From NCBI GenBank assembly GCA_037367405.1, contig JAZKJV010001865.1:124001-188000 (forward strand): a DNA stretch of 64,000 nt, written 5' to 3'. The translations under genes were made by a program, and so were the position numbers. Positions 21,680 through 31,951 of the stretch are shown piece after piece. The notes under the pieces were generated by a model, which saw only the letters and a program-made list of their open reading frames with translations, had not been told where the DNA came from and ran no database searches. Position 1 is the stretch's first letter; every line of letters starts with the position of its first letter. Origin of the DNA: Ottelia alismoides. Lineage: Eukaryota; Streptophyta; Magnoliopsida; Alismatales; Hydrocharitaceae.

Positions 21680-22958
21680 GGAGAAACTTCAAATGAGACG
21701 GTGTCTCACCACTTTTGTGGTGAGCCCTCCATGTCATTCATTTAATTCAAATCACACGGTTGTGATAAATGACACACTAATTGCATTATTTTAATGTTAA
21801 AAAACCTATTTTGGTCATTTGTCACATTCTAAATATAGAATGTGAAATCCCACATTTATCTCCATCAATTGCCTTCCATATTTTCAAAACGTAATTCAAT
21901 TTTGTGCAGGAAATAGAGACGGCGGCGACACAAGGAGCAGGATCGAACGGCTGCATGGGAGGTGTGCGACGGTCGTGTGTGGAGGAGGAGAGGAGGTAGG
22001 AGGGCACGATCATGCGAGGAGGAGGAGGCGTAGGAGGGAGGGAACAATGCGCCCCCTCTCTCGTGATTTGTCAACGATGGTGCACATACTCTCTCTCTCT
22101 CTCTCTCTCGATTTGTTAACGACGTTGTACGTCCTCCTCGCTCCCTCTCTCCGATTTATTGACGACGATCGTGCATGGAAGAGGGAATGCCATTGAAGAA
22201 GGTAATGAAGGGAGGAGGAGAAGGGAGCATGACTGCAAATAGGAAGGCATACCGCTCTGTGGCACTATGTGAATACTATTTTTTTTACAATTATCGCTTT
22301 TCTTACAAATCACAGAATGGCTTTTACATATGTCGGATTACTTTTTACATTCTCCTGGCATTTTTTTACATTCTGTCAAATTCTAACATTCTACTTTTAT
22401 TTTGCAGAGTTCCATGCAAATATTACCAAGCAGCTGAGCATTTTTACAAATGAATACGTAATAATTACAAATGGTCGTGAAACAATTACAAAGATCCAAT
22501 GTAGACACACAATTATATAAAACATGAAATCTACAAAGCAGTTTGAAGAAACTGCAACTGCATATGATCTATTACAAGTGGCAATATAAAATTTACAAAT
22601 TAAAATAATAATTCCACAAAAAACTATACAATGGGAATGCTAAAAATATATTATTTGAATTTTACAAAATCAAAATCAAAATGTCACATAATATCATTCG
22701 TATTTACCAAATACATGCTTTAAGTTGCATTTACTGAGAACATTTTTGGAAATCAGCGAATAGAGGAATTAACGAAAAATTCCTAATAAAACGAGCCTAA
22801 AATGGCACCAATGTCTTTAAATGAATATCCAATTAAACCCGAAACAAATAGGCGGAAATACCCTTTTTGACATCATACCATTGGATCATGATCTAATGGA
22901 TCTCGTTGATGGCTCACCACAAAACTGGTGAGACCCCACCTCATTTGAAAGGGTCCCT
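21680..22958. mobile_element. Non-autonomous TIR element of about 1.28 kb flanked by (TA)n
   Basis: The left end has TTCAAATGAG, GTCTCACCAC and GTGGTGAGCC in order, and the right end has their complements (22890-22958). Both ends contain a short stem CTCACCAC/GTGGTGAG. TA runs lie outside each end. The interior holds a CT run (22090-22109) and short open frames such as 21975-22196 without similarity to a transposase, so it is probably a deletion derivative. Confidence 0.65.
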
Positions 22959-22968
22959 ATATATATAT

Positions 22969-25341
22969 TCCTTTCATTTTTTTCATTCCAACTTCTGTTT
23001 CTTGCATCCACCTCAATCCATATGTTTACCTTGCTTGGATGTGCTTTATCCTAAGTATAGGGGAGGTGGATGAGTCGAGTGTTGTTTCTTTGTTCTGTTT
23101 CATTACTCATGTTGTTGCTTATACTTAGGGATCCTTTACCCTGAGTACAAGTGGAGTGATGTTTCATTCTTTCGTAGTTGATTTTATTTATAAGCTATAT
23201 TTGTTCTTTTATTTGTCGTCTAACCTATTGATAATTCTTTTCTATACTTAAGGATATTTTACCCTAAGTATAGGTGGAGAGAAGTCTATACATTGATTTT
23301 CTGTCATTTCTAATCCTTGATCATTCATGCTTGTGTATAGTTTTCTATAATTAGGAATAGTTGATCCTAAGTATAGTGGGGACGATCGACTTCTTATTAT
23401 TTTATTTGAGTTTTTGTAGTATAGACTTTTTAAGCATGATTTACGTCGTCCTTTATTGTTTTTTATCACTATAAGGACATAGTTTGATCTAATTATTGGG
23501 GGTTATATATATGTACATATACGTTAGCCAAAACACGTGCTTTCTGTATTTTTAATAAATATGGAAAATATATACTACATTGGGTAAGGTTTTACGAATA
23601 AATACAATAAAGAATAAAATCATCTAAATATGTGTAAAAATGATTTGAAAAATATTTGTAAAAAATAGTTCGAAACTATTGTAACAAGATTTGGAAAATC
23701 GTCATAAAATATTTTTGAAAAACCTTTGTAAAATATTTCCAAATCATTTGAAAAATAATTCTATTGTAAATATTTATAAAATGTTTGTAAAAATTGTGTG
23801 TAAAAATGTTTTTTTAAATGTAAAACTACTTGCAAAATATGTTTTCAAAACGATTGACAAATGTTTTGCAAAAATGTTTTCAAATGATTTTGAAAAACCC
23901 TACAGATAATATCCTTTCGATAATTCTGAAAATAAATTTTTTGTATAAAATCATATACAAAAATATATCAAATTCTTTATAAACTTGTATAAAACATGTA
24001 TATAACATATATAAAATTCCTTCTAAAAACGTATAAATTCTTGAATACTTGTTAATACATTTAATTAACTAGCCCCTTTCAAAACTCCCAAAAAATTTTG
24101 AAAATGTTTTTAGAACTCCATAAAAAAATTGTAAAACTTTTTTGAAAATTCCATAAAATGTTCAATATCATGAAATGATTTCACAAAAATATTTTTTGCA
24201 TTGCATAAGTATTTTCTTGAATGATGCGACAATTGAACATGTCTAAATAAATTCAAATATTAGAGCTTGATATAGACCTTTATCTACTTAATTTCATAGG
24301 AACCTTATAGGAACTATAATTAAGACTTTTCAGGTCAACGAGACTTAATTCTTTGAGTATACAAAAATATGTTCACATGTCATCTTAATTAACCTAAGAA
24401 GAGTATTTTGAAGCACTCGCATGACTCTTGTCGATAATGATCTAACTTGGACAAGCACTCTGCACTTAGCTCAACTCAGATGAGATGGTGAGGGCATGAT
24501 TATTTTGCTTGAGAAGCACACATGTGGAAACATACATCACCCCAATAGGAGTCCAATGCACCCCAACCCAGTCTAGTGGCATGGACATCTAAAGATGGCA
24601 CATTGTGGGTTGCAATGAAGCTTCAAAAAGGGGGATAGTCCACTAGCTTACGAAGAAAAAATACTTATGTAAATGATGGATTATAGAGTATAAAAAATGC
24701 AAAATCAAAACTCAAAAAGAATAGACTGGCAAAATCAATGAAAAATCAATCTCGTTGGAGTATGTATTCTAATAAGCAAGGCATCAAGCTTCGTCAATGA
24801 CATAAAGGTTGCCTACAGTTGGAGACTTGACTACACTGGTCAAGCTCCAAAGGATATGTGACAACACTGGACACAATTCATTATTCTCTCTACTCCCTCT
24901 TCTTTAGGCGGTTGTGATTCAACTTATAAGGAAATACCTTGGTCCTCGAGAAAATAATAGCTATATTAGGGTTATCCTCTTGAGGGAGACTGTCTCTTTC
25001 TATTTCTATTAAGAACAGTTATTCACATACACTGTACATGTGAGACTCATAGACATAAGGGTTTGCATATGAATGGAGTTATTCTAACCTGGCTAGTGCG
25101 GCGAACGAAATAGAGGATTGTGGAACATAAGGGTTGTTAAGTTTTAGATCATATTCCAAATAAGGTTCCGAACAAACTAACAATCCATATAACTGAGCTT
25201 CAATCTTTTATTTTGTGAAGATAAGTTTAGAAGTTACTATTATTCTAATTTCTTTATCTTCCTTTTCTTGTATTTTCTAATTTATGTCACTTAATCATCT
25301 AATAAGTGTTTGCTAGGGACTAGAAAAGGTAAGTACGGGGG
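22969..25341 (+). mobile_element. Element F 3' UTR (plus orientation, no coding region left)
   Basis: It is the reverse-orientation homologue of element E 53660-56040. Stem-loop/PPT-like units lie at 23049-23064, 23119-23151, 23241-23274 and about 23335-23383. Next comes a low-complexity stretch of AAAATGTTTG-like repeats (about 23600-24200), then a block matching E around 54250-54620. It ends in a G-run (ACGGGGG) at the LTR start. Integrase and upstream genes are missing; the left boundary is the TIR element. Confidence 0.7.
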
Positions 25342-26303
25342 TGATGAATAGCCATTCATCTACTTTTATTTTTCCATTTTGTCTTTACATACCTGTCAAA
25401 ACACATGTAAAATGCATCTAACTTGTAGAAATTAACATTCATTATTTATTTGTAAATAGTACGTAACTATCTTTATCTAAATAAAAATAAAATAATAAAT
25501 AAATAAGAAAATAAAAATAAATGAAGTATCAAAGATACTGAAAAACCCTAAACCTAGAGACCAAGTCAATATTGACTTGGTCGACATGGAACAAAATAAG
25601 GGGAGATAAGGGTAAATATACTATACCTAAACCCTAATTATTTATGCTAAAAATATTTCATTTTTAACAGCTTTTATTATTTATTATACACACTTCAAAT
25701 AATAAAGTTTTGAATATAAAACTTGTATAAAATAATATATAGAAAATTGAAAAATAATCGCCCATAAAAGTAATGCATAGTGCAACTGGGACACAGATAA
25801 AAAGCTGCAAACCAAACTTCACAGATGAATATCTATTCCATACAAACCAAACTCACCTCCAAGTATTGAAAATTAAATTATCTATAAAATTAAGGTTGTT
25901 TCATTAAAGATGGAATTAAGACACAAAAGAAGGCCTTTTGGGGAACCATTGTACATTGTATTTGTATATAATATCCATATATTTTATTCCTTGTATTTTT
26001 ACTCTTCATCTATTTTTAAATAATTGTTATATTGTTTAAAACTCATTTAAAGCATAAACACAAAATAAAACTATTAAAAAGATATTAAAATTAATAATGC
26101 ATTATAATATATAGGTATCTTATACTTATAATGTACATACATGTATCTAGTTAGGTATGTAAATAAAATAACAAGAATAAAACAAAAACATGAATATGTA
26201 TCAAATACTTTTATAAATATATCAAATATGTAAATACATTATTATGTAGATTAAGTACAAAAGAAAATAAAGTACACTAAATACAAGTATATGTACCTAT
26301 TGA
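25342..26303 (+). repeat. Element F 3' LTR, U3 start, truncated
   Basis: It begins TGATGAATAGCCATTCATC directly after the PPT-like ACGGGGG. It carries GTATCAAAGATAC (25526-25538), a perfect 24-bp palindrome at 25559-25582 containing paired TTGAC cores, and a GGGGAGATAAGG block, all of which have counterparts in C, D and H. It stops where element H begins. Confidence 0.65.
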
Positions 26304-27504
26304 TTAATCGACGTTTCATCATCTAATTCATTTATTTTAGTTTAAATTCCCTTATAAAACACTTGTATATATTAATAAATCTATATTCTTACTAACCTCC
26401 ATCTTAGTGTAAATATTGTATATTTATCACATTTCAACCAAAAATAAATAAATAAATGAAAAGAAAATAAAAGACTACATATATGTAATAGATACATGCT
26501 AAATCAAACCCCGTGAGAAGGTCAAGACTTGACCTGATCAAAAAGAAATAAAGTAGGGGGAGATAAGGCCAAAATTCACCAAAAATATACTTGATACTTG
26601 TATATGTTCCTCACTTGTATAATATTGTTTATAATATAAAATTATTTAATTATTTTATAACCTTACTCTTTATAAATAATCATGATAAAAATCTCTTGTA
26701 AATAACAAAAATAATTGCAAAATAAATCTGTGTATATAGTGTACATAATCACACTCTCCAGAAGCCACAAATTACAAACTTTCTAGACCAATATCTTCTC
26801 CACCTGAACTCCAAATTCATCAAACTCATTTTCATTGTAAGCCAAATTAAATTATCTTTAAAATGGAGGTGATTTCATAAAATTCTCAGTCAAGGTGTAA
26901 AATGTAGCTAATTAGGGTATTATTGTACACTGTACATGTATATACTGTGTGAATTATTTAATTAATTATTTTCCTGTGCATAATTGTGAATATTATATTA
27001 CTTGTAAATATTATATTTAACCCATATAAATTACTAATAAAAATTACAAAATAAAAAATCAACAAAAGTTAAATTATATATTTATTGTATATGTATCATG
27101 ATGTATATATTGTACCTATACATATTTAATTAGCCTAATAAATTAACTCATAAAAATTGAATACAAATATCATTACAATCCTTGTAAATTTTTGTAAATA
27201 AATAAAATACAAAATTGTATATATATGTACAAAATTAATTAATAAAAAAACATAGTAGTCTGTATATTGGTATACATACCTGTAAATAATATAATGTATT
27301 TATGTTAACCCATGTGATTCTATTATTTAATTAGTTAAAAATCACCAAAATTTACTTTAAATTATTCCTAACATGTTTTTACATTATTTAATTTAATTCA
27401 TTCATTTTCTTTTTTATTTAATTATTTAATCGTTTATTGTATTTTTGTCATGTAGTCTATTTCATCTTATTCCAGGCTTGCGTTGATTGGCTATACTCGG
27501 GTCT

Positions 27505-27734
27505 GTTGACGCGGCTCAACTCTTCAGCCAATGCCCTTCCTCCGCTGATATCACTCACCATCTATACTTCATCCACTTTCCCTACGTACTCGATTATTAA
27601 CAACCTACGCTCTCTTATCTGATTGTTTTACTTTTTCAAGTCTCACTCACGCTAGCACCTCAATTCCACCTAGCGCTCCACTAATAGCTCTGACTTCGAA
27701 TTCAAAACGATATCCTGACTTCACTCTATAAATA
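27505..27734 (+). promoter_or_regulatory. H module 1 promoter: inverted repeat and TATA box
   Basis: GTTGACGCGGCTCAAC (27505-27520; arms GTTGA/TCAAC) lies about 207 bp upstream of TATAAATA (27727-27734). Confidence 0.55.
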
Positions 27735-27963
27735 GAACACCTTCGTCTCTGCTAAGAAATAAATCCGTCCTCCGACCATCTACCTCCCTGAAATCGATAC
27801 CAGGAGTGAGGTGTAGGTGACAGCTACAGTTCCCCACGATTAGGAGTGCGAGTGAGTGCCTTAGGTGTGTGATTCGACCACGTCGTTGGAGTTCCTATGC
27901 CATGTCTTCGCCTCTCCATCCAGCCGTAGATCGAGGTGCTTTCGTCCCTATTTCTACTCGTAG

Positions 27964-28259
27964 GTAATCATTGTTAGTTAGTTTACATTTTTGTACTTTT
28001 AATTTTGTCTTTAATCTTACTAATAGGCTAAATCCGCAAATCACATTCTACTTTTGATCCGCACGATCAGAGGAGTTCCGATCATCTAAACTACATTCCA
28101 ATCATGCCGTCACAATCGTACAACTATTCTCAAGCTCTTTCACCTTTTATCCATCTCTCGATCACTCAAGATCGGGAGCCTGGTTTCCTGTCCTACCACC
28201 TTCACCGAAGACTTCTACTCTCCCCCATTTTACACATTTTTGACCAGATTTCTTGGCAG
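27964..28259 (+). other. Predicted intron in H module 1
   Basis: TAG|GTAATC at 27963/27964 is followed 296 nt later by a pyrimidine-rich TTTCTTGGCAG ending at 28259. It lies about 230 nt downstream of the TATA box. Confidence 0.5.
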
Positions 28260-29805
28260 TGAACATCTCCGAGCATGGTCCATCACTTGCAGGTCAAAGG
28301 AGCATCAGAATTCACGTACAACGGAAATTCCAAAGCTGAAGCTGGTTCCTGGAGAAGGATTCTTCATTATCTTCTAGATCATTGGTATCGAGCTTTCACG
28401 TCAATCCAAGATGTTCTTGAGATGCAGAATCAGTTAAGTTATCTTTTGAGTGAGAATTGAAGCAAAACATAGCTAAATGGACAGAAAATCATTCGATCGA
28501 AGTTCGCCAGAAGCCGCATTCATCCCAATTCTTTCAAACAGCCTCACAGTTGCACGATCAAGAACGGAGGACCATGTTAGATCATGATCGTCCGTGAAGC
28601 CTTAAAGGCCGGTCATTTATTTGGATCTCCAGATTTGATTGACACCATCCACACCTAGTTCATTCATGATCGTCACATCCAAGCATCAACGCATGACGAC
28701 CATCCTTCACGCCACGTCAATAAAGGGTAACTTTGCACCTCGAGCCCTTGATGTTTATTTTATTAGCAAATAAGTCTGTACGAGGACATGGGTCTTTCTG
28801 TCATTCTTTGAGCGATTGCACTTTCATCTTTGCATTTATTTTATTTACAATTTGATCCTTTTGTAATGCAATCATGATTGTCACTTGATTTGTTCGAATA
28901 ATTGCAATAACTGTATTGAATTTGTGTGTTACTATTTGGACCTCCAAGTTATTTTATTTACATTTTAGTACAATCTAGCGAGGCACACATGCCACGGTGT
29001 GTGATATTATTGAACTTTTGCATATTTCACCCAGTAATTTTATTATTTGTTAATATCCAGTTCGCATATTTAACATATTTGTGTATTAGTCCCTGTGAAC
29101 CTGCTTATTTCATTTGCATATGAAAAATCAAATAAAAATTATCAAATGACCTGAGAAACATTCATAAAAATTTTGATAGGTTCATGTTATCTCATCCTTG
29201 CATACATAATTTTTATTTTATATTCCCTTTACTTCTAGTATTTATTGAAATTTGAAAATAGCATAAAAACTTCCGGTTTGCATTCAAAATTTATAAAAAA
29301 ATATTAAAACATTTTCAATAACTCTAAAAAAATCCTATTTGCATATTTTGTGTTGGTTTTATTTCTGGCCAACTTTCATATTTTTATCATCTATAAAAAA
29401 CATAAATTTTGCAAAAAAAACCAAAAATAATAAAATTGTATAAACATTCTTAGAAAATTCCAAAAAATTATAAAATCCCTCTATCAAAAATAAAAAATCT
29501 CTCCATCTGTATATTTTTCATTCAATTTTAATGTTATTTGTTATTTTTTAAAAAATCCAAAAACTTCTGATTTGTTCCTTAATTATTTCATTCCTTATTT
29601 CTGATTTAGTTAAAGTTTTTAAAAATTGTGAAAATTCTAGAAAATTACAAAAATATTAAAATATTATCAAAAACCTAAAATTAAATTTATCGTAATTTTC
29701 TGTAAATATTTGATATCTTTGAAAAATCCAAAAAGAGTGCATTATCTTATTGATTTACTTCCTCTATGTTCATATTCCTTAGTTTTTTTAATATATATAT
29801 ATATA

Positions 29806-30191
29806 GGGAAAAGGGAGTATGCACCGGCGTGTGCAGCTAACTAGCTACACCCGACCATTTTTCTTATTGGTTTTTTATTTTTTTTGGAAAAAACTTATGG
29901 AGACTTACCTAATTTATTGACAAGAATATGTGTTTCAAATTTCTTGCAAAACAAACACTCCTAGCATGCCCACCTAGATATGATCAAATTCAATAATTCT
30001 GAAACCGTTAAAATGTCATAGCCTTGATGGAGATGATAGAAATATCGAATTTAGTTGAAATTGGTATGATATCATGGTGATATATGGTGATTTAAATCCC
30101 CCTAAGTTTCATTTCAAATACATAAAAAACCAATGAAAAAAATGGCTGGGTGCAGCTAGTTAGCTCCACCCGCCGTGCAGCTTCCCCAACC

Positions 30192-30193
<2 letters not shown>
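29806..30193. mobile_element. MITE 2, copy a
   Basis: A 388-bp element with terminal inverted repeats of about 80 bp (left GTGCAGCTAACTAGCTACACCC, right its complement with a few changes), flanked by TA runs. Its interior matches copy b at roughly 85-90% by eye. No coding frame. Confidence 0.8.
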
Positions 30194-30273
<80 letters not shown>

Positions 30274-30277
30274 TTAT
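30194..30277. repeat. (TA)n tract between the two MITE 2 copies
   Basis: About 65 bp of uninterrupted TA, then a short TTTATA-type extension. Confidence 0.9.
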
Positions 30278-30666
30278 GAGAAAAGGGAAGCTAAACTTGG
30301 TGGTACAGCAAACTAGCTACACCTGGGCCTTTTTCAAATTGATTTTTGATTTTTTCTGAAGGAAACCTATGGGGATTTACTTATTTATTGAGTGGAATAT
30401 GTGTTTCAAATTTCATGCAAAACAAACATTCCCAACATGCCCATCTAGATAGGGTCAATTTCAATAATTCTGAGACCGTAAAAATGTTATAGTCTTGATG
30501 GACATGATAGAAGTGTCAAATTTAGTTGAAATTGGTTTGATATCATGGTTATATATGGTGATTTAAATCCCCCTAGGTTTCATTTCAAAAGTACAAAAAA
30601 TCAATGAAAAAAAATGGTCGGGTGCAGCTATTTAGCTATACCCACGGGTGCAGCTTCCCCGGCCCC
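30278..30666. mobile_element. MITE 2, copy b, same orientation as copy a
   Basis: A 389-bp element with the same order of internal words as copy a (CAAACATTCCCAACATGCCC, TTGATGGACATGATAG, TGATTTAAATCCCCCTA). The right end GGGTGCAGCTTCCCCGGCCCC is followed by (TA)n. Confidence 0.8.
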
Positions 30667-31213
30667 TATATATATATAGCTTTTGCTAAATAAAAAATAT
30701 ATAAAATCAGAAAAGCAAAACAAAGATATGAACTAAAAATCCATAAAAATAATAAAAATAATAAAAATAATAAAATATATTCATAAATCAAGCATAGTGT
30801 GAATAACCCTTGGGATTTTGTAGGCTCCCTGAGTTTGATCCTGTTGCTATATTGGTAAATTAAATTGCAATTTTCTCTTACTGCTTTTTTGTAATTACTT
30901 TTGTCTCAAGAAGTAAATAATTTTTATATTAAGGGATTGTTTGGATTGCAATGACATCATATTTATTTTCAATATTTAAAACCCGATTTTTCTTTCAACA
31001 CCTAAAAATATACATGTAAATATTAACATCCTATAAATATTGCTATAAAAATAAATAAAAATCATGATAACATAGTTCAAAAAGTAATAAACATTTTCAT
31101 ATTTTATGCTTTAATTATTAAAATTATTCACTAATTATTTCATCAATTAACAAAGTTTTTCTTTTATATTTTGTCTCATTTGTTCTGAATTGGACCGACG
31201 AGAACTCAAGGAT

Positions 31214-31445
31214 TGTTGACCCACTGGTCAACTATACTTCCCATACTCTAACTCTTATCAGAACACTGACCCTCTATTGTCTCCCTTTTTCACTCCATCT
31301 TCCTCGACTCGATATCGCTCAAGAAACCAACATCATGTAGCTCCCACTCCCCTCTTACATGCCATAGTAATAGGTTTCACCTACCACTTCTCCTCCACAT
31401 GCCATCCCCGTCACAAGAAACCGATTCCACATATGTATAAATAAA
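31214..31445 (+). promoter_or_regulatory. H module 2 promoter: inverted repeat and TATA box
   Basis: GTTGACCCACTGGTCAAC (31214-31231; perfect 7-bp arms, W-box-like TTGACC cores) lies about 205 bp upstream of TATAAATAAA. Confidence 0.55.
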
Positions 31446-31634
31446 CCACCTAGACTTCCTTTTTTATTGCGATCGCTCTTCAATATACGTAACCCCAATT
31501 CTTTGCTCTATTGAGCTTCCTGGTGAAGCAGCTAGCTCTAGCAGGTGTCGATGTGGACAAAGGCACTAGAGAGGAGGTCAACCATTCTCGAACTCCAGCT
31601 CTAGCGAAGGTCTCTGCTCCCTGCTCTACATTCA

Positions 31635-31951
31635 TGTATGAGCTGTTAAATTACGTTTGTTTAGTTGTATTTTCATTTTTTAGTTTAATCAAGCATTTCA
31701 TTTTATGCAGTTTAGCTTAGATTCAGGTTAAATCATATATTTGTAGTTCACCAGAGTACTAGGCCATGACCACCTGTTTCACTATGAATCCGATCATTGA
31801 CGACCCATCTTTCATCTTCTTCTCGCTTCCCATCATCCTATCAATCTGTGGACCCTTAATCCAACATGATAACACACCGATCAACAAATCCGGTCTCAAT
31901 TCCATCGCTTGTTGGAGACCATCCACACCTCCATTCCTATAGTTGTAGCAG
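31635..31951 (+). other. Predicted intron in H module 2
   Basis: CAT|GTATGA at 31634/31635 leads to GTTGTAGCAG ending at 31951 (317 nt). The position relative to the TATA box matches module 1; the donor is weaker. Confidence 0.35.

Larger units (their letters stand above)
26304..30960 (+). repeat. Element H LTR module 1 (U3-R-U5), carrying two MITEs
   Basis: It starts TGATTAATCGACGTTTCATC and matches 49146-49340 closely for the first 180 bp. A TATA box (TATAAATA, 27727-27734), upstream inverted repeat (27505-27520), predicted intron (27964-28259) and the conserved CCCTGAGTTTGATCC motif (about 30826-30840) appear in the order seen in other LTRs. The AT-rich U5 holds the MITE pair. The right limit is approximate, since no PBS follows. 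Confidence 0.6.

Noticed and set aside
21865..22313. Short frames inside the 1.28-kb TIR element as a transposase
   Set aside because: No DDE motif or similarity; composed partly of CT repeats. More likely a deletion derivative.
23600..24200. CRISPR-like array of short A/T words
   Set aside because: Repeats are irregular, low-complexity, without spacers of constant length, and homologous to the 3' UTR of E. The DNA is plant.
30150..30359. Frame rich in Ile-Tyr
   Set aside because: It is the translation of the (TA)n tract between two MITEs.
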